64,000 nt of DNA from Corynebacterium tuberculostearicum (GCF_016894265.1 NZ_CP069791.1:372001-436000), one strand, 5' to 3'. Shown: positions 37,019 through 46,147, numbered from the stretch's first letter. Notes: generated by a model not told the origin, from the letters alone. Program-made: numbers and translations.

Positions 37019-37792
37019 CTAGCCGGCAACCTGCCGGTGACCGGTTACCGCAAGGTGCGGCCTATCCCCGTCCAACGTGAGGTTTCCGGTGAATTCTTCA
37101 GTAGCGCAGCAGGCCGGGTCATCGTCAGCATAGGCACGCCAGGTAACGGTGACCGTATCTTTGGTCCACTGCAGCTGCTGGATATGCCCACGCGCGGGTG
37201 GCATTCCCTCGCGTTCCCAATCATCCACCTTGGTGAGGTAATTCAGGTCGTTGTCATAGATCAGCAAGTTATCCGGCCACCCCGTACCGCCCTTATTACA
37301 GACGTAGGTAATAACGGCTTCGTCCCTGCCATCACCGTTGATATCCGCGTAGGCGCCCTTTGGCGTATCGTCCTGATTCCGTTTCAGGCCAGCCATCGCA
37401 TGGGGGTAGCCGGCCTTCAGGTTTTCCGGCAAAAAGCCGCCTTCTAGGTTGCCAGCTTGGTTATCGCACAACGCCGGTACCCACAGGGAATCGAGGGCCT
37501 CTACCGGGATGATCTTATTTTTCCCGCCGCCCTCGGCGTCCTTGTCTGCATCGTTTTCATCTTTATCCGCTGCGGCTTCGGTGGTGGTTTCTTCTGCCGG
37601 GGAGTCCGTGGCCGAGGACTGAGACTCGGCCTCTGTATCGGAAGCGGCCGCCGCAGAGGAGCTCGGGGCAGTGCCGGTGAAATTCGGCTTATCCGCGGCC
37701 TCGGTGGAGTCAGTGGAATTGGAACAGCCGCTCAAGGCGGCAACGGCGGTCACCGCGAGGACGGCAAGAGGGAGAGATAGGGATTTAGGCAT
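37019..37792 (-). CDS. Lipoprotein of unknown function
   Basis: A 257-residue lipoprotein: a hydrophobic signal and lipobox ALSGC, a Ser/Thr/Ala/Glu/Asp-rich linker (about 25-95, ending KDAEGGGKNK), and a globular C-terminal domain with VPALCDNQAG, a calcium-like DINGDGRDEAVITYVC and several Cys. It is exported and anchored by lipid at the membrane. ATG at 37792 or two codons earlier (37798); a TATAT stretch upstream suggests a leaderless start. Confidence 0.7.
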   Translation of the reverse strand: MPKSLSLPLAVLAVTAVAALSGCSNSTDSTEAADKPNFTGTAPSSSAAAASDTEAESQSSATDSPAEETTTEAAADKDENDADKDAEGGGKNKIIPVEALDSLWVPALCDNQAGNLEGGFLPENLKAGYPHAMAGLKRNQDDTPKGAYADINGDGRDEAVITYVCNKGGTGWPDNLLIYDNDLNYLTKVDDWEREGMPPARGHIQQLQWTKDTVTVTWRAYADDDPACCATEEFTGNLTLDGDRPHLAVTGHRQVAG

Positions 37793-37836
37793 AGGCATAA
37801 TATACAGCGCCGCGGCTTCCCAGGCCGGGTGAAAAC

Positions 37837-38145
37837 CTAGAAGAAGAGCCCCCACAGCGCGAAGGCAGCCAGCAGGGACACGAGCCCCGCGGTGCTCACA
37901 AGGATGATGGCGTGGGGGAGGGAGCGGTGGGTGGACAAGGCGGCGTCGACAAGCGCGGCACGCTGCCACACAGCCAAGGCCAACGCCACAACGCCGGCGG
38001 CCAGGAAGACCAGTGGCAAGAAGACGTGCACGCTTACCGCCCGCATTACCCCCAGCACCACCAAGGACAACGCCAGAAGGGTGCGCTGCCACGATAGGCG
38101 GGTGCGTTCGGGCTGCAGGCCGGGATCAAAAAGTGGGCTAGCCAA
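37837..38145 (-). CDS. DUF202 membrane protein (second of a pair)
   Basis: 102 residues with three membrane helices and the DUF202 motif ERTRLSWQRTLLAL at its start. The TTG start (MASPLFDPGLQPERT) overlaps the stop of the upstream DUF202 gene (TTGGCTAG), indicating translational coupling. The function of DUF202 pairs is unknown. Confidence 0.75.
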   Translation of the reverse strand: MASPLFDPGLQPERTRLSWQRTLLALSLVVLGVMRAVSVHVFLPLVFLAAGVVALALAVWQRAALVDAALSTHRSLPHAIILVSTAGLVSLLAAFALWGLFF

Positions 38146-38500
38146 GGAACTCGCCCACCACAAGCGCGCCCGCTACCACCATGATCGCCACGACGAGCAC
38201 CGGGATGGCAAAGCTAAAGGGCAACGGGCGTTCCTCGCGCATCGCGCGTTCGGACTGCTTCCAATGCACCCATGCCACGAGCGGCAGAATAATGGCGACG
38301 ACCAGCATAAATACCGACACTGCAGAGCGCAATTCAGCCGGCAGGGGCACGTCAAAGGCCTCCAGCGCCACGCCACCAGCAATCAAAGCCAGGGAGGTGC
38401 GGATCCAGGCCAAGAACGTGCGTTCATTAGCAAGCGTGAAACGCGGATCAGGGTCGGTGCCAACCGCGAACACCGAGCGGGGAAACCTCGAGTCACTCAT
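38138..38500 (-). CDS. DUF202/YidH-family membrane protein
   Basis: 120 residues with three membrane helices and the family motif ANERTFLAWIRTSLALIAGG. YidH-like proteins usually occur as tandem pairs, as here. TAAAGT lies exactly 7 bases before the ATG, supporting the start and a leaderless mRNA. Role unknown. Confidence 0.8.
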   Translation of the reverse strand: MSDSRFPRSVFAVGTDPDPRFTLANERTFLAWIRTSLALIAGGVALEAFDVPLPAELRSAVSVFMLVVAIILPLVAWVHWKQSERAMREERPLPFSFAIPVLVVAIMVVAGALVVGEFLG

Positions 38501-38620
38501 GGGCACCACTTTATATTCATTTGCCATCCGCGTCGTGATAAGCCCGACGGTCTGTGTGTGGGCGCGAGTGGGTACCAGGCTTTCTGAATTAATCCGCTGC
38601 CGCGAGTTATAGTCGGGCAC

Positions 38621-39004
38621 ATGATTGAAGTTGCCGCCGTAGTTTTCCGTAATTCCTTTGGCCATGTCCTCACCGTGCGCAAGGAGTCTTCCACCAAGTT
38701 CCAGCTGCCCGGCGGCAAGCTAGAGGTCGGCGAAACCCCAGTACAGGCCGCGGCCCGCGAGGTCGCAGAGGAAATCGGCGTTGATGTCCGCCTCCCTGAG
38801 CTATCCCCACTCGGGACCTTCGATGCCCCGGCCGCCAACGAACCCGGCGAGACCGTGCGCGGACGCATCTTTACTTATCCGCGCCCCGTCCTTGCCCGCG
38901 CTGCCGCAGAAATTGCCGAAATCGCGTGGGTCGACCCCACCAACCCGGACCGCGAGCTCGCCCACCTCTTGCGCGACGAGGTCTTTCCCGCCTTGCGTCC
39001 CTAA
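38621..39004 (+). CDS. Nudix hydrolase
   Basis: A 127-residue single-domain Nudix protein. The Nudix box GGKLEVGETPVQAAAREVAEEIG (positions about 31-53) has all consensus Gly, Glu and Arg residues for Mg2+ and pyrophosphate cleavage. Size and form are similar to MutT-type enzymes that clean up 8-oxo-dGTP, but the substrate is not certain. TATAGT lies 7 bases before the ATG (leaderless). It is divergent from the DUF202 pair. Confidence 0.85.
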   Translation: MIEVAAVVFRNSFGHVLTVRKESSTKFQLPGGKLEVGETPVQAAAREVAEEIGVDVRLPELSPLGTFDAPAANEPGETVRGRIFTYPRPVLARAAAEIAEIAWVDPTNPDRELAHLLRDEVFPALRP

Positions 39005-39108
39005 CCCCCGACCGGCTCTAAGGCGCTTTCTCGCTTCCTATTGCACCTCCTAGGAGGTTAACTTAAAGTTATTTTCATCAGGACTTATTGATGAAAGGAC
39101 ACCCCGCC

Positions 39109-39312
39109 ATGCCGCAACCATCCACACCTGGGCCTATCACAACGATTTGTATCCTCGTCCTCGGAGTTATTAGCTCTGTTATCGCCATTCTCTTGGTGCC
39201 CGCCCTCTTCCACGAGGTCACTTCTTTGCGTGCTGCGGCATTTACCGGAAGCTTTATCTTCGGCACCGGCATGCTCGTGCTCTTCCGCCGCTGCGCCGCG
39301 TACCAGCGCTAA
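39109..39312 (+). CDS. Small membrane protein
   Basis: 67 residues with two hydrophobic helices (TTICILVLGVISSVIAILLV and a second near the end) and a short basic tail. No family recognised. The ATG at 39109 is preferred because GAAAGGA lies about 10 bases upstream; ATG codons just before that site are too close to use it. Confidence 0.5.
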   Translation: MPQPSTPGPITTICILVLGVISSVIAILLVPALFHEVTSLRAAAFTGSFIFGTGMLVLFRRCAAYQR

Positions 39313-39363
39313 TAGCAGAATTCTTAACCCTTAACCAGAGCTTTGCGCCGCCACCTGAAATGA

Positions 39364-39391
39364 GAAAAACCCCAAGCTCGCACGCTCGGGA
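39364..39391 (-). terminator. Terminator of tRNA-Ser(GCT)
   Basis: On the minus strand CCCGAGC pairs with GCTTGGG (one G-T), followed by GTTTTTC, just after the encoded CCA. Confidence 0.75.
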
Positions 39392-39396
39392 TTAGA

Positions 39397-39485
39397 TGGC
39401 GGAGATGAGAGGATTCGAACCTCCGGACCCCAGAAGGGTCAACTCCTTAGCAGGGAGCCCCATTCGGCCGCTCTGGCACATCTCC
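39397..39485 (-). tRNA. tRNA-Ser(GCT)
   Basis: Acceptor GGAGATG with CATCTCC, anticodon loop CTGCTAA giving GCT (reads AGC/AGU), long variable arm and GTTCGAATC T-loop. CCA is encoded (plus-strand TGG at 39397-39399). Confidence 0.95.
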
Positions 39486-39593
39486 ACGGTTCGCAAGGAA
39501 CCTCGTTTGAGAATACCTGCCTGCCCCGCCGCTGCCAAACTAGCCCCCTGCTTTCGCGCCCGCAGCAAAGACGCAGGCCCTAAAGTGGGAGGC

Positions 39594-40646
39594 ATGATTC
39601 GCCCAGACCTGAAAGCCATCCCCGCCTACGTCGCCGGTGCGCGCAACGATGACGCGCTCAAGCTTTCCTCCAACGAGGCGGCGCACCCGCCGCTGCCGGA
39701 GGCGGCCGCAGCCATGGCAGAGGCCGTGACGAAGGCCAACCGTTACCCGGACATTGCGGCCACCGCGCTGCGCGAGGACCTCGCCGCGCACCTGGGCGTG
39801 GATTATGGACAGGTTGCGGTGGGCACCGGATCGTCCGCGCTGTGCCAACAGTTGGTAGAAATTGCCGCCACTCCGGGCGATGAAATTCTCTTCCCATGGC
39901 GCTCCTTCGAGGCCTACCCCATCTTCGCCCAGGTAGTCGGCGCCCACCCCATCCCGGTTCCGCTAGGTGCAGACCAGCGCGTGGATCTGCCGGCCATGGC
40001 GGACAAGATTACGGACAAGACCCGGCTTATCTTCGTGTGCAATCCCAATAACCCGTCCGGCACCACGGTGACCAAGGAGGAGTTCGCCGCCTTCATGGAT
40101 GCCGTGCCTGCCGACGTCCTCGTTGCCCTCGACGAGGCCTATATCGAATACAACCGTGCCACCAACACTCCGTTGGGTACGGAGCTGGTGGGCACCTATC
40201 CCAACCTGGTGTGCCTGCGCACCTTCTCAAAGGCTTATGGCCTGGCCGGGGTGCGCATCGGTTATGCCTTTGGCCCGGAAAATATTATTGAGGCCCTCAA
40301 TAAGGTGGCCATCCCCTTCTCCGCTAGCACCGTGGCGCAGGTTGGTGCGCGCGCGGCATTGGCGGCGCAGGATTCGCTGCGGGAGCGCACCGATGAGGCC
40401 GTCGGCCAGCGCGAGCGCCTAGAAGAAGCCTTGCAGGACTGGGGAGTGCCGCATTCCGAGGCAAACCATGTCTGGCTGCCGGCCGCGAATCTGGCCCGCC
40501 TTGGTACCCCGCAGGAGGTGGCCGCCCGCCTGGCCGATCGCGGCGTGCTCGTGCGCGCGTTTAGCGAAGGCATACGCATTACCGTGACCACCGAGGAAGA
40601 AACCGACACCCTACTGCAGGCGTGGAACGCAACCATAGGAGGCTAA
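39594..40646 (+). CDS. pat: Aromatic amino acid / histidinol-phosphate-type aminotransferase
   Basis: A 350-residue HisC-like PLP enzyme. It has LKLSSNEAAHPPLP, NPNNPSGT, the Asp-Ala/Tyr motif DEAYIEY and the PLP lysine in TFSKAYGLAGVRIGYAFG. It lies outside any his operon. C. glutamicum has such a stand-alone gene, pat, which makes phenylalanine (and tyrosine) from the keto acids, and the sequence start MIRPDLKAIPAYV fits. TAAAGT lies 7 bases before the ATG. A small membrane-protein gene starts directly after its stop. Confidence 0.85.
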   Translation: MIRPDLKAIPAYVAGARNDDALKLSSNEAAHPPLPEAAAAMAEAVTKANRYPDIAATALREDLAAHLGVDYGQVAVGTGSSALCQQLVEIAATPGDEILFPWRSFEAYPIFAQVVGAHPIPVPLGADQRVDLPAMADKITDKTRLIFVCNPNNPSGTTVTKEEFAAFMDAVPADVLVALDEAYIEYNRATNTPLGTELVGTYPNLVCLRTFSKAYGLAGVRIGYAFGPENIIEALNKVAIPFSASTVAQVGARAALAAQDSLRERTDEAVGQRERLEEALQDWGVPHSEANHVWLPAANLARLGTPQEVAARLADRGVLVRAFSEGIRITVTTEEETDTLLQAWNATIGG

Positions 40647-41039
40647 ATGCGCTCACTCATTAACTTTGCCCTGAACGTCTTTGCCATCGCGGTGGCGCTG
40701 TGGGCGGTAGTTGCCGTGATTCCCGGCATCACCATCACCCCGGCAGAGACCGGCAATTTCATCGCCATCGCCATCGTTTTCATCATTATTAATGCCGTGG
40801 TCATGCCGGTCCTGCGCGTCCTCGGCGCGCCGCTGACCTGCCTGACGCTCGGGCTTTTCTCCCTCGTCATCAACGGTGCCGCGCTCATCATCGTGGAGTG
40901 GGCGCTCAATTCCCTGGACCTGGGAATCGGCCACCTCGTCATCGACTCCTGGGGCGCCGCGATCATCGGCGCCATCGTGCTGTCCATCGTCAGCAGCGTC
41001 ATCAACTTCTTTACTAGCCCGCTGCGGCAGCGCGATTAG
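40647..41039 (+). CDS. Phage-holin-like four-helix membrane protein (DUF/holin 4_2 type)
   Basis: 130 residues with four membrane helices, starting MRSLINFALNVFAIAVALWA and carrying INAVVMPVLRVLGAPLTCLTLG, the signature of the bacterial phage_holin_4_2 family. Despite the name these are chromosomal proteins of unknown role. The ATG follows directly on the pat stop, so the genes are co-transcribed. Its TAG stop overlaps the convergent moaD stop (TTAG). Confidence 0.75.
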   Translation: MRSLINFALNVFAIAVALWAVVAVIPGITITPAETGNFIAIAIVFIIINAVVMPVLRVLGAPLTCLTLGLFSLVINGAALIIVEWALNSLDLGIGHLVIDSWGAAIIGAIVLSIVSSVINFFTSPLRQRD

Positions 41040-41296
41040 CCGCCCGCAAACGGCGGCAGGACGTCCACCCGGGTGACGCCAGCCAGTGGGGAATCCATGG
41101 CGGTGTTCCCGGCGCCGTCGATAAGAAAGCTACAGCGCCCCAAGACCTCCTTCAGGCTCATGCCGGCCTCGGTGGTGCCGGTATGCTCCTCGCTCAGCTG
41201 CGCCACCAGATCACCCAAGGTGGCGGGGGCTTCTACCTGCTCAGAAGCCACGCCCGCAGCGGCGCGGGCGGCGGCGAAATAGTGAACGGTCAACAT
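41036..41296 (-). CDS. moaD: Molybdopterin synthase sulfur carrier MoaD
   Basis: An 86-residue ubiquitin-fold protein ending PPFAGG; the C-terminal Gly-Gly is adenylated by MoeB and carries sulfur to MoaE. It starts MLTVHYFAAARAAAG. CATAGT stands 7 bases before the ATG. It is divergent from moeA (59 bases), and MoaE and a MoeB-like gene lie just downstream of moeA, so the pathway is grouped here. Confidence 0.9.
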   Translation of the reverse strand: MLTVHYFAAARAAAGVASEQVEAPATLGDLVAQLSEEHTGTTEAGMSLKEVLGRCSFLIDGAGNTAMDSPLAGVTRVDVLPPFAGG

Positions 41297-41355
41297 GCCC
41301 TCTACTATGCCCCGCACGCCCATGTCATGTCGAGACCGCGGGTAAACTAGCCGCC

Positions 41356-42492
41356 ATGCGCACACCCGAGACTCACGCGCGCGAGGTCGCAGCGGCCCTG
41401 CCCGCACGCCAAGCCACCACCGTGCCCCTCACCCAGGCGCAGGATATGGTTCTGGCTGCGGATATCCACGCCGGGTTCCCCTCCCCTCGCTTTGATAACT
41501 CCCAGATGGATGGCTACGCCCTCCCGCAGTGTGCGGCCGGGACCTACCCGGTGGGCCCCACCATCGCGGCCGGCACTGAGCCCGCCCAGGTTCTCGACGG
41601 CCCACTTGCCAGCGCCTGCCCCATCATGACCGGCGCCAAGGTGCCGGAAGGAACTGCAGCCATCGTGCCCATCGAGCGCTGCGAACCACGAGAATTCCTC
41701 GCCCCGGGCGGCCGCATCACCGTGCCAGAGACCTCGCCAGGCCAATTCATCCGCCGCACCGGCTCCGATCTGGAAGAAGGCGCCCTCCTTGCCGCCCGCG
41801 GCGATAAACTCACCCCTGTGCGCTTGGCCGCCCTCGCCTCCCAAGGAATCGCCGAGGTAGAGGTCTACCGCCCCGCCCGCATCCTCATCTGCACCGGCGG
41901 CGCCGAGATCGGCCACGGCAGCGCCGCCATTCCGGATGCTAATGCGCCACTCTTAACGGCAATGGCCGGCCGCGTCGGCATCGACGTCGCCGGCTATATC
42001 ACTACCGACGATGACCCACAGGCCCTAGAGCGCGCTTTCACGGAGGCCATCGCGCAACACCACCCGGATGCCATCATTACCTCAGGCGGAATCTCCGCCG
42101 GGAAATTTGAAGTAGTCCGCCAGGTACTCGATGGCTGGTTCGGCCATGTGGACCAGCAACCCGGTGGCCCGCAGGGCATCGCCGCATTCGACGGCACGCC
42201 GGTAATCAGCCTGCCCGGAAACCCCATTTCCACCTTGGTAAGTTTCCGCCTCTTCGTCGCCCCTGCGCTCGGTTGGGCTCCGCGGCCTTTCCTCGTCCCC
42301 CTTGCCGCGGGCGTCGAGGGCCTCCCGCACAAGGACCAATTTCGCCGCGGGCGCGTCGATTCCCGCGCCCATATCCTCGGTGGTGCCAGCTCCCACCTGC
42401 TCGCCCAAGCGGCAGACGCCACCCATCTCATCCGCATTCCTGCCGGTCAACGCTTGGAAGAAGGCCAAGAAGTTGAGGTTTACCCACTATGA
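41356..42492 (+). CDS. moeA: Molybdopterin molybdotransferase MoeA
   Basis: A 378-residue enzyme that inserts molybdate into adenylated molybdopterin. It has FDNSQMDGYAL, IMTGAKVPEGTAAIVPIE and the GGISAGKFEVVRQVL and SLPGNPISTLVSF motifs of the MoeA/Mog fold, and is slightly shorter than usual (about 400). TAAACT lies 7 bases before the ATG. The stop overlaps the start of moaB by 4 bases (ATGA). Confidence 0.93.
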   Translation: MRTPETHAREVAAALPARQATTVPLTQAQDMVLAADIHAGFPSPRFDNSQMDGYALPQCAAGTYPVGPTIAAGTEPAQVLDGPLASACPIMTGAKVPEGTAAIVPIERCEPREFLAPGGRITVPETSPGQFIRRTGSDLEEGALLAARGDKLTPVRLAALASQGIAEVEVYRPARILICTGGAEIGHGSAAIPDANAPLLTAMAGRVGIDVAGYITTDDDPQALERAFTEAIAQHHPDAIITSGGISAGKFEVVRQVLDGWFGHVDQQPGGPQGIAAFDGTPVISLPGNPISTLVSFRLFVAPALGWAPRPFLVPLAAGVEGLPHKDQFRRGRVDSRAHILGGASSHLLAQAADATHLIRIPAGQRLEEGQEVEVYPL

Positions 42493-42968
42493 GTCCACAG
42501 CGCACCGCCATCGTCATCGTCGCCTCTACCCGCGCCGCCGCGGGCATCTACGACGACCGCTCCGGCCCCATCGCGGTGGACTTCTTGCGTCGCAAGGGCT
42601 TTGACTGCCCCGACGCGCGCATCGTCCCCGATGCCGATATTGCCGCCGCCGTTGCCGCCGCCTTTGCGGAAAAGCCCGCGGTCATCTTGACTTCTGGCGG
42701 CACTGGGCTGACACACGATGACCAGACGGTAGAGGCCGTAGCACCACACATCACCCGCGAGCTTCCTGGCATCGCGGTCGCCTTCTGGCAGAAGGGATTG
42801 GAAAGCGTGCCCACCGCGGTGGCCTCCCGCGCCATCGCCGGCGTCAATGACTCCACCTTTGCCATGACTCTTCCCGGTTCTACCGGCGGGGTAAAAGACG
42901 GCTGCGCGGTTTTGGAAGAATTGATCGTTCCGATCGTCGATATGTTAGAAGGAAAACATGAGCACTGA
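42489..42968 (+). CDS. moaB: Molybdenum cofactor biosynthesis protein MoaB/Mog
   Basis: A 159-residue MoCF-fold protein with LTSGGTGLTHDDQTVEAV and TLPGSTGGVKDG, the motifs for molybdopterin binding and adenylation. MoaB and Mog are hard to tell apart by sequence. It overlaps moeA by 4 bases and moaE by 11, and so is part of the operon. Confidence 0.9.
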   Translation: MSPQRTAIVIVASTRAAAGIYDDRSGPIAVDFLRRKGFDCPDARIVPDADIAAAVAAAFAEKPAVILTSGGTGLTHDDQTVEAVAPHITRELPGIAVAFWQKGLESVPTAVASRAIAGVNDSTFAMTLPGSTGGVKDGCAVLEELIVPIVDMLEGKHEH

Positions 42969-43419
42969 TCCCTCCTATGTGGCCGAGCAAACCGGCCGCA
43001 CCATTGGCACGCTGCTGAGTGATCAACCCCTTGAATCCCTCCTTGCCGCTGCCAAAGAAGAGGCCGCCACGGCCGCCATGGGTGCTGTAGTCACGTTTGA
43101 AGGGGTTGTGCGCGATCACGATGGCGGCCGGCCGAATGTCACCCTGCTTTCCTATAGCGCCCACCCATCCGCGCCAGAGAAGCTGCAAGACGTCACCGAT
43201 TCCGTCGCAGCCAACCACCCTGTGCGCCTGTGGGCCGCCCACCGCACGGGGGATCTCAAGGTCGGCGACCTCGCCTTTGCCGTAGTAGCTGCCGCCGCGC
43301 ACCGCGGCGATGCATTCCGTGCCGCCGAGGAATGCGCCGATCGCGTCAAGGCAGAGGTCCCCATCTGGAAGGAGCAAAGCCACAGCGATGGCTCCACCAA
43401 TTGGGTGGGCCTGGAATGA
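42958..43419 (+). CDS. moaE: Molybdopterin synthase catalytic subunit MoaE
   Basis: A 153-residue subunit that with MoaD adds two sulfurs to cPMP. It contains GAVVTFEGVVRDHDGG, the HRTGDLKVGDLAFAVVAA stretch and the conserved lysine region VKAEVPIWKEQ. The ATG is inside the end of moaB, and its stop overlaps the next start (ATGA) by 4 bases. Confidence 0.93.
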   Translation: MSTDPSYVAEQTGRTIGTLLSDQPLESLLAAAKEEAATAAMGAVVTFEGVVRDHDGGRPNVTLLSYSAHPSAPEKLQDVTDSVAANHPVRLWAAHRTGDLKVGDLAFAVVAAAAHRGDAFRAAEECADRVKAEVPIWKEQSHSDGSTNWVGLE

Positions 43420-44414
43420 GCATCCGCTATGCCCGCCAGGAAGCGCTCTGGGGCGAGGACGGTCAGCGCAAGCTCAGCGGCGCCCACGTAGCGGTCATCG
43501 GTGCCGGCGGCCTGGGCTCCCCGGCCCTGCTCTACCTCGCCGGAGCGGGTGTGGGCCGCATTTCGCTTTTCGACGACGACGTGGTCTCCCCCTCCAACCT
43601 GCACCGCCAAGTCATCCACACCACCGCCGCCATCGGCGCACCGAAGACGGAGTCCGCCGCGGCCGCCGTTCACGCGCTTAATCCGGAGGTGAATATCACC
43701 TGTTACGGCCGCCTCGAATCAGCGACGGCGCTGAAAGAATTGCGCGGCTGCGATCTGATCCTCGACGGCACCGATAACTTCGACGCGCGCTACCTCAGCT
43801 CCTGGGCTGCCCACGAGCTCGGCATCCCGCACGTATGGGCCTCCATCCTGGGCTTCGATGCCCAACTCAGCGTTTTCTGGTCCGGCCACGGCCCCGTCTA
43901 CGAGGATGTCTTTCCTACAGCTCCCGCACCCGGCGAGGTTCCTTCCTGCTCGCAGGCCGGAGTCCTAGGCCCAGTGGTCGGCGTTGTCGGCTCAGCGATG
44001 GCGCTCGAAGCCCTCAAACTCATCACCGGCGTGGGCACCCCACTCATCGGCACGCTCGGCTACTTCGACGCCCTTTCGGGTACCTGGGAATATATCCCGC
44101 TCCAGCCCACCGGCGCGCAGCCTACTCAGCCGGCCGACGCCCCCGAGGTCCGCGAGATTCCCCCGCACGCCCCGCTTATCGACGTCCGCACCTCCCCCGA
44201 GCGTGCCCAATCCGCGATCCCCAATTCCGCACACTTTGAGCTCGACCGCATCCTCGCCGGCGAAGATCCTGACATCGAACCAGATGCTGCGGCCGTTATC
44301 TATTGCGCCAGCGGCATCCGCTCCGCCCAAGCCGTCGATGTCCTCCGCAAACGCGGCTTCCCCCACGTCGTCTCCTTGCGCGGCGGCATCAATTCCTGGC
44401 TCGAGCAGCAGTAA
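43416..44414 (+). CDS. moeB: MoeB/MoeZ-like adenylyltransferase-rhodanese fusion
   Basis: A 332-residue protein: an E1-like ThiF domain (VIGAGGLGSPALLYLAGAGV, DGTDNFDARYL) that adenylates MoaD, and a C-terminal rhodanese domain with the persulfide Cys in YCASGIRSA. The two CxxC zinc pairs normal for MoeB are missing: where E. coli has CYRC, this has VYED, and no second pair is seen. It still keeps SCSQAGVLGPVVGVVGS. It is the last gene of the operon. Confidence 0.9.
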   Translation: MSIRYARQEALWGEDGQRKLSGAHVAVIGAGGLGSPALLYLAGAGVGRISLFDDDVVSPSNLHRQVIHTTAAIGAPKTESAAAAVHALNPEVNITCYGRLESATALKELRGCDLILDGTDNFDARYLSSWAAHELGIPHVWASILGFDAQLSVFWSGHGPVYEDVFPTAPAPGEVPSCSQAGVLGPVVGVVGSAMALEALKLITGVGTPLIGTLGYFDALSGTWEYIPLQPTGAQPTQPADAPEVREIPPHAPLIDVRTSPERAQSAIPNSAHFELDRILAGEDPDIEPDAAAVIYCASGIRSAQAVDVLRKRGFPHVVSLRGGINSWLEQQ

Positions 44415-44441
44415 CCGAATGCCCCTTGGCAAGACCGCAGC

Positions 44442-44702
44442 CTAACGGTCGATTTTGGTCTTATGCTCCTTATTTCGCGCAAAAAGGAACCATACAAGTG
44501 GCCCGAGGAATGGGTAGGCAAATGCCGCCATCACCAGCAATACCTTGACGCCAACGCTATATCCCGAACGGATGATGGAAATGAGAGAGGCCAACCAAAA
44601 GACCAACAGCCCAATAACGATGACGGCTCCTAGCCCGCTCCATAGCCAGTCATACGATGCCGGTATCTGGTCCTCTGCCAAGTAGGAAATGCAACTTGTC
44701 AT
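44442..44702 (-). CDS. Small PLDc_N-like membrane protein
   Basis: 86 residues with two membrane helices; the second half (YPFLGPLVWFLFARNKEHK) resembles the PLD nuclease N-terminal (PLDc_N) membrane domain found alone in many actinobacterial small proteins. The ATG at 44702 is chosen because GAGGCG lies upstream. No function can be given. Confidence 0.55.
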   Translation of the reverse strand: MTSCISYLAEDQIPASYDWLWSGLGAVIVIGLLVFWLASLISIIRSGYSVGVKVLLVMAAFAYPFLGPLVWFLFARNKEHKTKIDR

Positions 44703-44825
44703 AGTCGCCTCGACGTTAACGGTGTTTGAAAGTCCGTACCTCAAGGTAGGAGCTCAATGTAAACGCTGACTGGCCGTGGACTTAATTTTCACTGCCTCTC
44801 GGCGCATCCGTCCCAAAACGTGAGT

Positions 44826-44854
44826 AGGCACCCTACCGGATCGGTAGGGTGCCT
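44826..44854. repeat. 13-bp perfect hairpin
   Basis: AGGCACCCTACCG and CGGTAGGGTGCCT are perfect reverse complements with a GAT loop. No long T-run follows on either strand (on the minus strand ACTCACGTTTT). It may end the tRNA-Ser(TGA) transcript about 75 bases downstream of that gene. A second small palindrome, AGAAGCT/AGCTTCT, is at 44876-44892. Confidence 0.55.
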
Positions 44855-44929
44855 TAATACTGCACTCTCTCACTCAGAAGCTATAAGCTTCTATGCTCCT
44901 TTAATTTAGAAAGGAAGCTTAGGCAGCTG

Positions 44930-45013
<84 letters not shown>

Positions 45014-45175
45014 ATGGTGTTCTTCGAAAACGCTCATCGTGCCTACGAAGCAACTTGGTCAGTGTACTAAATAGATAGCCCGGTTTCCCAAAAAGCCACC
45101 TGCAGCACTGAATGTCACCGTAGGATACTCCGAATTTCGTGGCACAGGACACACAAGGTTCGTTAGATTGGGCCC

Positions 45176-46147
45176 ATGACTAAAACACACATGAAGGCCA
45201 TCGTTCAGACCGACCCGCAGGATCGTCGGTCCTTAGAGCTCCGCGAAGTCGCTGTCCCGCAGCTGCAACCAGGTGAAGTACTCGTCAAGGTACACGCTGC
45301 CGGCGTTAACCGCGGCGATATCCTGCAGACGATGGGTGCCTATCCGCCGCCACCGGGAGCGTCCGAAATCTTGGGCTTAGAAGCAGCAGGCACCATTGCC
45401 GATGCCGGGGATACGAACTGGGAGGTAGGCACCGAGGTGGGCTGCCTGCTTGCCGGTGGTGGCTACGCCGAATACGTCGCGGTTCCGCAGGGCCAGCTGC
45501 TTCCCGTGCCCAAGGGGTTGAGCGTCGAGGAAACTGCAGCGGTGGTTGAGGTCGGATGCACCGTGTGGTCCAACCTGGGCATTGAGGCAGGCCTTCACGA
45601 GGGCCAGCGCGTCCTCATCCATGGCGGAGGCGGCGGCATTGGCACTTTTGCCATTCAGGTAGCCAAGGCCCTCGGCGCAGAGGTGGCGGTGACGGCCGGG
45701 TCGCAGGAGAAGTTGGAGCGTTGCCGCGAGCTGGGTGCCGATATTCTCATCGACTATAAGGAGCAGGACTTCGTAGAAGAGTTGAAGGGAAGCTGCGATG
45801 TCATTTTGGACATCATCGGTGCGAAATATCTGGAAAAGAATATGAAGTGCCTGGCTAAGGACGGCAAGCTCATCATCATTGGCATGCAAGGCGGTACCAA
45901 GGCGGAAATCAACTTGGGCGCTATGCTGCCCAAGCGCCTGACCATCCAGGGCACGACGCTGCGCGCCCGCGACTTAGAAGACAAGGCACAGATTGTGGCG
46001 GGCACGGTAGAAAATGTGTGGCCCATGTTGGAAGACGGCCGCGTAAAGCACGCGCTGCATGCTACTTACCCGCTTGCCGACGCCGCCCAGGCCCACACCG
46101 CCCTAGACAGCGGCGAGGTCACCGGCACCTTGGTTCTTACCGTTTAA
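45176..46147 (+). CDS. qor: NAD(P)H-quinone oxidoreductase (zeta-crystallin type)
   Basis: A 323-residue medium-chain reductase of the quinone oxidoreductase/PIG3 group: VHAAGVNRGDILQTMGAYPPPPG, an NADPH motif HGGGGGIGTFAIQVAKALGA (about 150-169) and no zinc ligands. Similar proteins reduce quinones or enals. TTAGAT ends 7 bases before the ATG. Its TAA stop overlaps that of the convergent gene (TTAA). Confidence 0.85.
   Translation: MTKTHMKAIVQTDPQDRRSLELREVAVPQLQPGEVLVKVHAAGVNRGDILQTMGAYPPPPGASEILGLEAAGTIADAGDTNWEVGTEVGCLLAGGGYAEYVAVPQGQLLPVPKGLSVEETAAVVEVGCTVWSNLGIEAGLHEGQRVLIHGGGGGIGTFAIQVAKALGAEVAVTAGSQEKLERCRELGADILIDYKEQDFVEELKGSCDVILDIIGAKYLEKNMKCLAKDGKLIIIGMQGGTKAEINLGAMLPKRLTIQGTTLRARDLEDKAQIVAGTVENVWPMLEDGRVKHALHATYPLADAAQAHTALDSGEVTGTLVLTV

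Noticed and set aside
39594..40646. hisC of histidine biosynthesis
   Set aside because: Not in a his operon, and the sequence and stand-alone position fit the corynebacterial pat gene better.
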